Part shown: positions 25,015 through 37,055 of the stretch, one piece after another
How positions within the stretch are numbered: the first letter of the stretch is position 1
Layout of the letters: every line of letters begins with the position of its first letter
Assembly (NCBI GenBank): GCA_029964075.1
Contig: CM057130.1
Location: 310,001-374,000, forward strand
Direction: 5' to 3'
DNA: 64,000 nucleotides
From: Patiria pectinifera
Lineage: Eukaryota; Echinodermata; Asteroidea; Valvatida; Asterinidae
Made by a program: the position numbers and the translations under genes
Notes under the pieces: generated by a model
Told to the model about the DNA's origin: nothing
The model's input: only the letters and a program-made list of their open reading frames with translations
Databases searched by the model: none

Positions 25015-25530
25015 CCAGGCTCAAGGCTCAAGCTCCCATAACCAAAGCGCAAGACATCAGACAGAAGACTTCAAATCCAAATGAAAATGTCCAATGCCCG
25101 GGTTCTAGCCCCAAGTTTCAAGTCCGAAGACTCCAGAGTCAAGGCCCCAGGTCCAGGGCTAAACGTCAAAACCCCAAAGTCCAAGGCCCTAGGCCCAAGA
25201 CCATTTGCACACGCCCCATGACCTAAGGCCCAACCGCCAGGCCCACGGCCGCCCATGGCTCCAGGCCCTAGGCACTAGACCTAAGTCCCAAGGCCCAATG
25301 CCCCAGTCCCATCTCTCAAGGCCCATGGCCCCAGGCCCAAGGCCTGGTTGCCCAAGGCACTATGGCCAAGGCCCACGGTCCAAATCCCAACTCTCAATGC
25401 CCATGGCTCAAGGCCCCAGACCAAATGTGCAAGGCCCCAAATTCTAACTCCACAGGCCCCAGGCCCAACTTTCAGGCTCGAAAGCCCCTCGTCAGAGGCC
25501 CAGGTCCCAAGACCCAGAGGCCCCAACTGC
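25015..25530 (+). repeat. Degenerate 'caaggccc' minisatellite in intron
   Basis: About 500 bp are composed of variants of caaggcccaggccc, ccaatgcccc and ccaagtcccaaggccc. The strand is C-rich and poor in T, and starts 40 bp after the donor at 24977. It opens long frames on both strands (Pro/Arg/Gly-rich), but these are artefacts of composition. Repeat spacing drifts, so slippage products have diverged. Confidence 0.75.
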
Positions 25531-26736
25531 TGTTTGATCAAAACAACATCTTGGATAACTTGTGCAGAAATCTCATTTAATTGATCTCCCCCTGCTCAGA
25601 CAGTAATAGGTTTGCAGTGGATGCCAACGATGCATGCTTGAGTTATTTACAGCTCTGTGTACTAAGTCGGCATTCATAAAACAAACGCACACACAAACAC
25701 GCGCATGCTAACCAACTTCACCACTGGATGTAATTTCAGGCGGCATTCAACCGTGGTATTGTCGGCAGCGTGTAACTTTTTGTCATTTCGGTTTTATCAA
25801 TAGCTCCTGGCATCTTGGTTTTAATTGGCAATCCACTATAACATTATGATAGTCATTGATGTTTTGTTGGCTGTTTTTTATTAATTGGCCTCCAGTGGCC
25901 CAAGTCATCCATTTCTTATCCCAACAACATAGTAACCTTACCAAGTCGTTAAATGCTGGTCGTAAATCATGCTTTGCAATAAAAAAAAATCCGGGTTGGA
26001 TGGATTGCGACAATCCCCACGATCCGCTTATCAGGGCAACGAAATTGAGGCAGTCGAAGAAGTGTGAGTGCTTCTTGAAATAGATGTTACCACAATGAGT
26101 AAACTTTTGAAGTGGCTTTACGTCACTCTTTTCATGTAAGTGCACATGTAAACATTCAGTAGCAATCATTAACAAAAAGAGAGACATAGATCTTGAGACT
26201 TGAGAATCGGTTTGTATTTAAGGAGCTTGTTCAATGGAATTTGTTTTCACAACTTTTTTATTGGAATCCCTATGTAAGATTCTAAGAAAACTCATCATGG
26301 AGAATCGTTAACGGACATTTTTCCACTTCAATTTTTAATGGAAAGCCCTCTTGAACGTGTTCAAATCTTGTGTGTAAGCAGATCAGATCAGGTCATTTGA
26401 TGTTGATGCACAGGGATATGCTATCTGGATTGAAACCATCTCCTTTCTCATTAGCAAGTTATTTCAGAGTTCTATCTTGAATCATCCTGAGAATGTTGCA
26501 ATCACTTGTAAGTCCTCTCCACTAGTAGATAGCTCAACAGGTTCATCCACGATGCGGGATGTCGCAGCATTTGCATTAATCATCCGATACCTTGATTTGA
26601 TCCTTCCAAAAACCAAGCATTATCCATTGGGCTTCCCTTTCTACATCCCTGGAGAAGCATCCAGGAAGGGCAACGTCTTCTTTCCTGGATTGGGTTACCC
26701 CTCAAGAGGACCTCTTCCTATCTCATCAAGACCTCT

Positions 26737-26757
26737 CCCCCCCCCCCCCCCCCCCCT
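26737..26757. repeat. Poly-C tract
   Basis: About 21 uninterrupted C, with no coding role seen. Similar G/C homopolymers occur at about 1330-1347, 21618-21627, 39545-39557, 40827-40837 and 59190-59202, all in non-coding DNA. Confidence 0.9.
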
Positions 26758-27054
26758 TCATAAAAAGAAGAGAATCCAAGATGCAATGATACATTTCCTG
26801 ACTGATTACCATACTTTGATTCATTCCTTGGGAGGCAGACAGCAGTGTATTGTGATATGGAGGATTGGATGAAGCGAAGGGGTCCTCCAATCTTGGCAAT
26901 TGTCTTGTTGTTTGACTTTGCCCAGCTGCGAGGGTTGCTTGAGGCTAGGCGTACCACAGAAGAATGGGGTTATCAATTTACAAGTGCGGACTTTGTGATG
27001 AGCATGCTGTGAGGATAGGTCTGTTCTTTTCACTTCAGATATTGGTGTTGATTT

Positions 27055-27605
27055 TTTTGGGGGTGGGGTGGGGTGGGGTGGGGTGTGGGGGGGTAGAGAG
27101 TTTGTTTGGACTGGAAAGTAGGTGTGGTGGGTCTGAGCTGCTTAGCATTGTAGTGGATTACCATGCTCTCAGATCAGCTAATTGGCTCGTTTTTCATTTC
27201 CAGTCTTGTAAAGCTTGGAATTTCCTCTTTTTTTGTTACTTCCCAGTTGCATATGTACATGTATGGGTGCATTTGCAGACAAATGCATCTTGGGTGTGGG
27301 GGGGGGTAGGGAGAGTTGTTTTGGACTTGAAAGTAGGTGGTGACTGTCTGAGGCTTAGCATTGTTTAGTGGATTACCATGCTAAGGTTACCCTGTGTTGA
27401 ATGTGCATGTAACTTTGGACTAAACAGGTACCAACATGTACGAGGTCCTCAGATCAGCTAATTGGCTCGTTTTTCATTTCCCACTTATGCCATTTAGTAT
27501 TGAGAAGCACTATATAAAGTCTTGTAAAGCTTGGAATTTCCTCTTTTTTTGTTACTTCCCAGTTGCATATGTACATGTATGGGTGCATTTGCAGACAAAT
27601 GCAGA
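27055..27605 (+). repeat. Imperfect tandem duplication with a (GGGGT)n block
   Basis: Two adjacent copies share, in order, a G-rich block, 'gaaagtaggt', 'gcttagcattg', 'agtggattaccatgct', 'cagatcagctaattggctcg', 'cttgtaaagcttggaatttc' and a tail ending 'gggtgcatttgcagacaaat'. Copy one is about 27092-27290 and copy two about 27298-27602. The second has two insertions (around 27383-27446 and 27481-27516). The first begins with a (ggggt)n run at about 27056-27085. Confidence 0.7.
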
Positions 27606-28243
27606 ACAGTATTCCTTAAGGAAACATAGTGGCTTTAAAAATGTAATTCTGAAATTCAAGCAGAATTTTGGGTGTGAAAGAGAACATTATCTAGCAGAGT
27701 CACAAGGGTGATATTAAGGGAATAACAGTGTGAGGAGCCGGTCTTCACTGCGTGATAATGACCGGGGTGTGTGACCGACCGTTGTTAATGGAGAGGGAGG
27801 GTCGTGGTCCGTGGCAGCGATGGTCATTCATTATCAGTGAAGAGACTGGATCCACACCATTATTAATAAATAATAAATTACGAAATAAACAGTTAACAGT
27901 TCCAATTTTGTGACTTCTTTTCTTTTTCCTATTTTTATTTTTTTTGTTCATTTGTTCATGTTTATTATTTTAGTATAACAGCTAAAACGCTAAACTCAAC
28001 AGAAACTGCTGCCGTAGCGAAACAAATTACAACAATGTTTCAATGTTTTCATTTCTTTACCGGCTGAAATCTACGAAATCTCATTTGTTGTGTCCTACAA
28101 GATGCTTACAAAGATGCTTAGTAAAGGAAAATATGTCGGTGGGTGAAGTGTTTCAAAAAAAAAGAAACGGTAGATCAACGCTTTCGTAACATCCTCAGTA
28201 TATGCTGCACTGCTGTACGATGTCGCTTTCAAAAAACTTCCTC

Positions 28244-28266
28244 TGCGCACGCGCGCGCGCGCACAT
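28244..28266. repeat. Alternating purine-pyrimidine (CG/CA) tract
   Basis: An uninterrupted alternation of tgcgcacg followed by (cg)n and cacat, about 23 bp, lies inside a small CpG-rich area (28215-28330). Such tracts can adopt Z-DNA. No gene is visible around it. Confidence 0.6.
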
Positions 28267-29404
28267 CAACAGCAACTGTGTTACGCGCAGTCAGTCTCAC
28301 GCGATGGGGTTGGCGCGGGGCATGTGCAGTGCTCAAGTGTTAAAAGCTACTGCGACTGTTATCTGTTTTTGACCAATCATTGGCTTGGGCTGCATGAGGG
28401 CTGGGCTTGATCTGCTGGTTCGGGGGGGGCTTGGCCTTTGTCCTTTTTTGAGGTCGGTCCCGGTCCATTATGCCCGCCGGCCAATCGATCTCTCGACCAA
28501 TCAGAAACCATCAACTCTCCAAGGTATTTATTAATCATAATTACACTCAAACAGTACACTTTCCTGACTTCAGCCCTGATCACATTAGCACTGATAATAA
28601 CTTTAGGCTTTATAAGATTTTATTGGTCGCTGGTTGCTGTAAAGATTCCCTCTTCCCTGTCGTCTGATTGGCCGGGCTCCAAGTACATATTGATGGGGAA
28701 TGCATTGCTTGTCTGTGCCTTTACAAATTGAATGAATCGAGCCCGAGTTTAGACGTGACAAGAACAATCATGGCAAACTGAGAGAGATATTGATGCACAT
28801 TCCAACTTCCCGCTTGGGCAATCACTTATGGTGAATACACTGATTATCAAAAACTCAGCTGAGAATTGTCAGCGTTGTGTCAAGCCAGCAGGGGATTCAA
28901 TCCTTAATTAAATGGATGACAGCAACAGTTGAATGTCACTTCCGATTCTACCTTGGGATAAAAATTAAAATACCCGAGATATGTACAATGTAGGAGAAAC
29001 CTCAGGCATTGGGGCAACAATCAAACCTGTGCACAATCGATATTTTATATAAAGCCTCTACAAAAAATGACACATGATGCAGTCAGAGCTGGTGTAGCCA
29101 CCTGGACATTAAAAACCATCTGCCTGGCTGTGGTCAGCCCCAGACCTGGCTGGAGATGATGTCAGCTGATGACCACCTGTCTATGTGTCATTCAGAATTC
29201 TGGATGACCAACTTGGCTTGACCATCCTGCTTTCAGTGATTCCTAGAAAAATGGTCACCATTTATGCGCTATCTTGGGCAGCCTGTTCAATATGTACAGG
29301 GCATCATGCGCGCGACTTGCGTAGACTGGGACCACCAATATGCACTGTGGATTTGTTCTACATAAACCTGATAATCCCTAGGCTCCACGTCTTATTAGAT
29401 TGGC

Positions 29405-29702
29405 ACCCTACACCGGAAATCCCAACCTGATGTAGCCTGTAGGGACTGAAATATCAGTTTCCCATCCTTGTTCATTCGTAAACTTTGCTACTGGGATTCT
29501 GTCATCAAATCCTCGCCCAATCACGCCAGTGCATTTGTTCCCTCCTGGTTGTAGTCCATTTGTCATGTTGATGTTGGTTGTTGAGTCCCGGATGTAATTT
29601 GCATGATGTTGTGCCGTATAAGTTGCTAATTTCGGATAGCATGTGGAGTGTAGCTGTGGAGGTTTGAGCAAACAGTGCACACTCCTGGAATTCCTCTGTG
29701 TA
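29405..29702 (-). other. Coding-like stretch of unknown origin, antisense in neurabin intron
   Basis: Reading the minus strand after a possible acceptor gttcctacacag (exon from 29702), one frame stays open for about 95 codons to a stop near 29405. It contains segments such as TGVIGRGFDDRIPVAKFTNE with ordinary amino-acid balance. A second frame of the same stretch is open for about 64 codons. There is no in-frame ATG near the beginning, so if real it is an internal or last exon, possibly of the same nested gene as 30754-31053. I do not recognise it. Chance is a real alternative. Confidence 0.22.
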
Positions 29703-30753
29703 GGAACATCAATCACCAGTCAAACATACCTAAACCTTGTACTCGAACTACTGGCAAGGGAATGTAAAGCTACCCATGCGTGCTTTAATCACAGGACTTG
29801 AAACAGCACATGGGGAAATTACCCAGCTCTTATGTTTTGACAAGGATCCCTGACAAATGAGCAAATTTGAATGTGATTTGTCTGCAGAAATGTTGTAAGT
29901 GGATTGGTTTTGCGTAATTGTCTCAGTGGAGGACAAGCACCAACAAACACTCAGTATGTGGAGATCAGTTTGGTTCAGTCAAAGCAAACACCATGCTCTG
30001 CACTTGCGCTTCCTAAGCCAACTACATATGATCTACACACTGACAGCTACTTGCTATTCCTAGTTTAATTTTGTTTTCAAATGGAAATCATTTTCCTCTC
30101 ATTTTCTACTATAACTATTCCATATTGAATCCCTCACCTTGAATGTGAATTTGATTGCGGCCGTTGCCCGTACAGTTAGACACCTGTAAACATTCTGCAC
30201 TAGCTGATTCCCGCTAAGATTCCATACCAATTACCTCGGCGTGTTTTTCAGATTCCTCACATGTTCCTGCTTCATCACATATCAACCTCAACAACATTTA
30301 GTATGTTTCATGTTGATCAGAAATTTCTGACTTCAATCATCATTCATCTCCAGACAATTTGATGTTTTCCAGACTCAACGTGGAGGCTCCTTTTTTTAAT
30401 ATTGTGGTCTCCGGGAATGAAATAAACAGTTGTAAACTTGATGGGCAAACGCACCTGCTCTTAAAATTTGAGACAATTAGAATTCCAAGCGCAAGCATCC
30501 AAACGGCACTTGCACAATAGTGACAATACTTTCCACACCGGCCTTCCGACTCATCATGGTCTTTTTTTCACCCTGCGGGGGCGTTAGTGTTGTGCTCTAC
30601 AGAAATTCTTACGCATGCCTCACTAAAAAAAAGGGCTCCAATCCAAACGCTTTAGGGAAATAAAAAAATCAATTTTCACTTCCGTACTTAAGTTGATTGG
30701 CAGCCTGCCATCCAAGCATTGTCTCATTACCTTTATGCGTAGTGCTTCATTAC

Positions 30754-31053
30754 CTTGGATAAGAAGTTGTATGTTTTTCCTTCCGCCATTCTTATTTGCA
30801 AGATGTTCCCCCTGCTGGCATTGATTTCTTCCCCGGTCTTCTTCTGATCGCGTATGTCATTGTCAAGTCCCATGTCCATTGAGCCAATTACGCGGCGCTC
30901 AGCGTCTTCCCATCCTTGTTGACAGACGTGGCCGATATTTTCTTCATATGTTGTTGGTGCAGCATCCGCACTGTTCGTTGACCCTCTACTCTCAACGTCA
31001 ATCGCATACCCCTTCCTCGTTTCATCGCCCCCCTCACCAGCTTCATCTGTCAT
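30754..31053 (-). CDS. Probable first coding exon of an unidentified gene nested antisense in the neurabin intron
   Basis: The minus strand has an ATG at 31053 with a purine at -3, then 100 open codons ending in phase 0 at tatccaag|gtaatg, a good donor. The predicted protein starts MTDEAGEGGDETRKGYAIDV and is hydrophilic and acidic, with normal amino-acid balance and no low-complexity run or signal peptide. The DNA keeps well over ten CpGs in 300 bp, unlike the surrounding intron, and the upstream strand is purine-rich (gagagagag). I do not recognise the protein. It lies inside the 28.5 kb intron of the neurabin gene on the opposite strand. I found no convincing continuation exon to the left, although a coding-like stretch exists at 29405-29702. 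It could also be a decayed pseudogene exon. Confidence 0.4.
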
Positions 31054-34000
31054 CGTTCTCTCTCTCTATCCTCAGTCCACTTTCACAGTAGCCAAATTGT
31101 CTAGATTGCCAGACCTATGTTTCAAACAAGCAACCCATCTCAACATGTCAATCAAATGTTTACAAATGGGAACCCTTTCAGCCCAAAACTTTGCGTATGT
31201 TGTCCTTTACCTATATAACAACTCTTTATTTTAATTAAAATGTTTTGAAAAGATGACTTTAGCTTTGCTGTTGTTGTCAATTACAGGATTTACAGAGTGT
31301 TGATCTGTTGTTCATAACAGTGTCCGAACAAGAGTGATTTCATAATTTCGTCACAGTCTGGACCGAAGTGTTATTTTCCTCTGCATGTTGGAGCAGTCTG
31401 TTAGAGCTACATCTGTACATGTGGACGATGACCATTCCCAAAATTCCAAAACTCTCTTCACTTGACACTACATGTAAATCAATATCCTGATGGCTGGAGG
31501 AGTAAACTTGTGTGATATTGGACTTTATTTGGTGTGTAGTTTATTTTTTAATCATTTTGTAACAAAAAGTGTACTTTTGATTGTGGCTGTGCACGAATAC
31601 AAAACCAGTACTTTAAATTTAATAAATATTGTTGTGACATTATTCTCACTGAATGTTGATGATGATATGCATCTTATCCACTATCCATCTCCTCCCATAT
31701 CACTCCTTTTATCATCCCCCTTTCCTCCATCCCACGTCTCCTAATCTCTCCTATTGTCCACATTACTCGCCTCATTTTTTCTCTTCCTGTATCTGGCACT
31801 CTACATTTACACACATTCTCAATCTCATTCAATTCAGAGAGCGAGGACAAAAAAAAAAATCAATCCCTCCTTTTCACTCTCCGTCTTGTCTGAGTCTCCA
31901 GGCAACACTGTCTCTTGTCCTCCTAATCCATCGTTTTAGTCTTCATTCTTGACTTGGGGAACCCCCTAGGCTCACAGGTGTTTGTGCATACAGGCTCCAT
32001 CTGACCTTTCAGGGCTGGGCCAGGGGGCATTTTGATTAGCTTTAAACAAGGAGGCTAGGGGGCATTCCTGCCTGCTTTGGATGTATTGGGGTTGAAGAGA
32101 TTCCCACTGGACATAGTGTGGGTGGTGTGAACTGATTGTGTAAGTTTCCTTGCCTTGCTCATTCTGGACAATTTAGGAGGCAATCTCCAGGCTTTCTGTA
32201 TTCATTGTCTCTTTGTTTGGTTTCATCTTGTTGCTGGAGCCAGGTTATAGACTGGAATTCTCAATGCCTTTTGTGGCTTCAAAAGTCCGGCTGGTGGTCC
32301 CTTGATATTAAAGTATAGTTTGTTTGCAACTAACAAAATTTAAATTAAACATTTAGAGGCAATGTTCCATGGCATGTTAAAGGAATTTTCTTTGCAGTAA
32401 AAATAAACCCACAGGCAGGGCAGTTACATGTAGGGACACCCTTACTCAATCCAAGGCTTGGAAAAAAAGGCAGAAATTCTGTGCAAAGAAAGATTTCTAT
32501 TTTCTAATGATGGAACGTGGGGAGTCATTCATGTTTTGATAATCACTTGATTGAACCCATCCAATTAACGGAGAGTAGCGCTCATCTCCGCTCTGCAGCA
32601 ATGCTCCATTCACATCCAACCACCTTGTACAGCATGGAGTATTTGACTTGAGAGATTGATCATTTCCCCCTGACATAATAACACGGATGGTTGACCAAAA
32701 AGTGCCACTTGAGAGTGGATTTTGTTACCATCGGTCTTGGACCAAGCTACATTGTATGTTTGCAAGATGTCTGCGGATCAACTGAATTTACTTTCACGAC
32801 TGAGCTCCTAAGATCAACCACATCTTGCCCTAGTGATGGCACCCCATTTTTTTGTTTCGCAAGGCAATTAATCTTGTGAGTTCCTCCCCTGTCTCAGGTC
32901 CCCCTGGGCTAAAAGACTAGAACAAGAAATATTAAAATGGAAATGTCAGACATATGGAAACGGGAAGGGAAAATTGGAAGTGGTATTCTGGGAATATCCT
33001 GGCATTGAAGGAATCAAATGCCTTGAACTTAAGGCTACTTCTGGGTCAAGGACTTGTGAGATAAAGGATGCTGTCTGTTGAGGTGAGGAGCGTTATTGTT
33101 CATTTACTCACAAGTTACATAATGACGTGAATTGAAGCGCATGAAGTATGTACCTACATGTAGCTTTAGACGTTGCTTCACATTGCGTAAGGGATACTAC
33201 ATAGTTCATGTTTCATATGATTAGCCATTGAGTTGAGTTGCCATCTTCATTTGATCTTTTAAGCATGCATTATTTTGTCTCTTTATCTATTTCCAATTAC
33301 ATTTTCAATGTAGGCTTACATGCATCCCTAAATGTATGTAGTTTGTTATAGTTTATGAAATCAAGACTGTTTTTCTGTGTAAGGTTCAATCCATGCTTGT
33401 TTTTCTCTAGATGAATCCAAAAAGTAGCTTGTCCTAAACATTTGGTGGAAGTGGTAAGCAGACCCACAAGTTTGACAATAATTTGATTTTTATTTCCCAG
33501 GCAACGGTGGAGATTGTTTTTCCCCTCTCTTCTGAATGGACAGGATATTGTTTAGAATATAAGCCAACACAACCAACTCTGGATTTCTCATCTTTGTCCA
33601 CATTCTGATTCATAGGATGTGGGTTTATAACCACAGTTTGCCTAGAGTAACAGATTAATAGAGTAATGAAATCGTATCAATGTTTAGTAGACGTTAAGTC
33701 CTGCAGTCTAGGGAGACATGCCACTTGTACCCATGTGTGATGGATCGTTGCTGATGCTAGAGTAATTATTTCATTTTAAGATCACCTTACCAGCATCAGT
33801 CTCATCTTTCATGAGCAAAGTTAGTCAGAGATGCAGCTGGTGTCTGATTTCTTGAGTTCTTCAGTACATTGACCCTAACCAGTAGACCTCCTTGGTTTTG
33901 GGGGGGTTTGGGGGGGGGGTGTAGAAAGCTTTGCTTTGAGTCCTTCAAAATTCAACGCTGCTGAAAAAGGATACCAATAATTGGAAATAAGTTATTGTAT

Positions 34001-35941
34001 CTTGTGGTGTCCAACAGTCCTGGATCTATTAAAATACTAATTAAACCAAGTGTCAAGATTTTGTTGGATGTTGTTCTTGTGTTTCATTCACTTCACAAAC
34101 TTAGGACTTAATCTTTTCCATCTTGCTTCAATAAAAGTTGTTTTCTGAAGACAGACAATAATGTGCAGAGTTTCTGTCAATTTATTTTATGTGGGTGGTA
34201 AGTGCCATTGCGTTCACCATTTTGGGTCCATTTTTTTGGACGCCTCATGTCACAATTTTCTACAACGTTTAAAGTGACAACTGCACTGAGGCAACCAGTC
34301 ACCTACTGTGTCATTTCCTAGAGGGTAATATCATGAACGTTAGCTGTTTCCTTTCACCACAGTGTCTGTTAAAGGGAAGCAGGTCACCAGGATTCCTGTT
34401 TTTAGTTTGTGGTTGTTGGTAACATCGGAAGAGGAATGGTGTGGTACCGGTATATCGATTATTTGTCCTCTATTGGAATGCCATAAACATTATCAATATT
34501 CATTATAATCAGTAAAAGTATGTCTGGAGTTCATTTAAACTTGCCCCCAAAATGGAGTTTTGTGTTGCTGGGGGGAACATATTAATGCAAATTTACTAGT
34601 GAAAATGGGGGAAACTGATAAAATTAATAGATCTCACATGAGGAAATACAAAAATGTTTCTAATTTTCACAGAAAATGTTGGGGATTGTGTAGGCCATTT
34701 TTAAATTAAAGTAAGATGATTGTAATGGCGGATACTATACTTCAATGTCACAATCCGTTGATTTTCATTTTTTTTTTTTTTTTTTTCAGTTTTGTGGAAA
34801 ACATTCTTTAATTAATTAAAGCAGGAAATAACTTGTCTCCATTGTCTATTGCTAATGTGCTCTCTTGACCAATCTCCACTGATTTTAATTCTTTTTACAC
34901 CAGACATTTATAATTAGCTTGTATCAATGTATACATGTGTAAACACTTCCCCTGTGGAAACGTGAGTGGTCGGTGTGGCCTAGAAACAGGAATTTCCCTT
35001 TTCCTGTGAAAACATTTCAGCCTGTTAGTTTCTCTTGTCTACCATACCGGTAGGCCTACATGTACTATCATACATAAAAAGTATGTGTGCCTGTACATCG
35101 GTGATCATTCTGCGAAAGCGAAAGAGGTGGTCGGACAAGATACATGTACATTTGTATATTCTTGTTGTTGGATTTATACATGGATATTAAATTTGTGTAT
35201 GTAGATGTAATACATGTGGAAACAATCGTAGATGTTAGTTGGATGGCTGGCAGTAACCACAGGAATCAGCTTCAGTAGGGTGGATATCTTGCTATTGGAC
35301 GCACTGATCCTTTATCACGTTTTGGGAAAAAAAGTTTTTGTAACTACAGAGTCCGTAATATCACATGGCAAGAAGACTGTACAGAATCATCTTCCAGCTG
35401 ATGAGACACAGACTGGTGTCCAACTTGCAATCTCCTGTGGCCATGTGAATTTGTGTCCGTATTGATCTGGCGATAACTGGTGCCCTGCATATTGTCCTAT
35501 TCAAAGTGGATTATACAAGAGGGAACCAGCAATGCTCATGGATTGTCACCGGGGAAAATCATGCTATCTACCGGTACGATGACAAATATCAACAAACTTT
35601 GTCTGAATAGTGGACTGACAAAAATTTATATCAAAAGATTTGGAAAGTAAGAGATATTACAGAATGATGCATCGGTCTAGAAAATGGCAAAATGAATGAG
35701 CTTTGAGTTATAAGACAGATTTTACTCAACTCGCCACTGAGCTACCACGTTACTTGCTCTACTGGAAAATCATTGATGAACAAACAGGTTGAGTGCTACT
35801 TGTTGGAGTTGAATTACCTTGGAGAGAAAAGAACAGCGAAAAAAACTGTTCATTCGAGACTGCCAAGCTGGGATACTTCAGTCTTGTCTCTACCGTCCGT
35901 TTGTTCATGATTGTCAAGGAGTGACTGAACTTCCCCAAAGG
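31054..35941. other. Intronic non-coding stretch
   Basis: I see no supported exon. It holds a pyrimidine-rich tract (about 31670-31930, repeated tcctccc / ccatctcc words), a G-rich run (about 33898-33920), a poly-T tract (about 34770-34787) and scattered tacatgta words. It lies within the 28.5 kb neurabin intron. Confidence 0.6.
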
Positions 35942-36084
35942 ATGGAGTTAGTCGTCAGTCCGGTGGGTGTCATCTTGCGCAGTCCGGAAAGAGGCAATGG
36001 AAGTCGACTGTATCCCAAAGGAATGCGGCCGGATTCTATGGATCTCAGCCGCAGGCGCTTAAATCTTAGCACCAGCCCTGGAAG
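35942..36084 (+). CDS. Possible alternative first exon of the neurabin gene
   Basis: An ATG at 35942 in a strong context (A at -3, G at +4) opens 47 codons that end in GGAAG|gtatag at 36084, leaving 2 nt of a split codon. That phase fits the exon at 53454, where AG+A would restore the same Arg used by the normal transcript. The encoded peptide (starting MELVVSPVGVILRSPERGNG) is Arg/Ser/Pro-rich. The open frame extends upstream to 35813 but without another ATG. The stretch holds about ten CpGs in 140 bp in a CpG-poor intron. Such a transcript would lack most of the PDZ domain. The donor is of moderate quality and phase agreement has a one-in-three chance of being accidental, so this is tentative. 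Confidence 0.28.
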
Positions 36085-36439
36085 GTATAGTACCTTGTTG
36101 AGATAGCGCCCTCTGTTGAGATTATGTAGAGAGCACCAGGCAGAAATATGCTGGGTTTTTTTAGGGCTGTGTAACAAAAAAATTATGAAGGGCAGATCAG
36201 GAATCCTATGTTCTGTGTTCAATAGCTGTTCAAATGAACTTGTTCATGTCGCCATAAATGCCAAAAAGTAACATCTTGAAACAGGTTCTGGTGAACTTCT
36301 TCACCATATTTGACTAGTTCCATCGGTGGACAAGAAATGTTATTGTCCACAATGAGAACAGTTTTTATGTTAAAGAGTACAAGTGAAGAACATTTAAGTT
36401 TTGTATGTAATCAATATGAGCACATTTTCTGAAAGGTAA

Positions 36440-36940
36440 TTCACAGCATTTGCAAACAACAACAAAAAAATACCAAATTATTATGAAATAAATTACTTGA
36501 CTGTAAACAAATAATAGTCTCAAGCATCTTGCGAAATCATGGCACCTGGTGTGCTGTCATTTTCAACAAAAGTGCAATGTTTGTATCAATTTCCAACGAT
36601 GGTCGCCTGACCCTCAATTTCCCAAATTTAGTTAGTCCACATTTTGTTTGCAATCGGTTACACATCCGTGAATGGGTGCAAGCCAGCTAGTCTAGTTTCC
36701 TGACCTAACAATTCCCCGACTTTTATCAATTGCTCTATTTCGTCTGAAGGAGGATCAGGGAAGCAAACTACAAGAACAGCATTTTTACTTGGTTTTTCCA
36801 GCATCTACCGGTATGAACACAAAACATTAAACAGGTCAGTGTAACAATATTTGCTATAAAACACTTACCCACAAATCCATTCATTTCTGAAAATACAGCA
36901 ACAGCAAATGTTGACTATCACCTTTAATAATCCTTTCAAA
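36440..36940 (+). mobile_element. Dispersed repeat, copy A (inverted partner of 42620-43130)
   Basis: This matches the reverse complement of 42620-43130 over about 500 bp. Shared landmarks in order are taccaaattatta, 'ttgactgtaa', agtctcaagcatc, 'gaaatcatggca', 'atttccaacgatgg', 'ggtgcaagccagcta', 'ctacaagaacagc', 'ttggtttttccagcatcta' and 'caatatttgctataaa'. In this copy the frame following the shared ATG is broken by stops. Possible terminal inverted repeats (agcgccctc... at 36105 and ...gagggcgct at 37055) would define an element of about 950 bp, but this is tentative. Confidence 0.6.
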
Positions 36941-37055
36941 CTGTTTCTTTTTTTGGTTTCCAATTTTATTGTTCGTATCTTTGTGGGAGGGGTCCTGAAA
37001 TAATCCAGACTCTCATAATGGTTATTTGCTCTGTACATCAACTGTTGAGGGCGCT

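Noticed and set aside
25783-26187. 134-codon minus-strand frame
   Set aside because: Composition is like translated non-coding DNA (many Cys, His, Phe, Leu); no homology recognised and no splice signals at its ends.
26477-26872. 131-codon plus-strand frame with poly-Pro
   Set aside because: It starts at a TTG rather than an ATG and crosses the poly-C homopolymer; no supporting signals.
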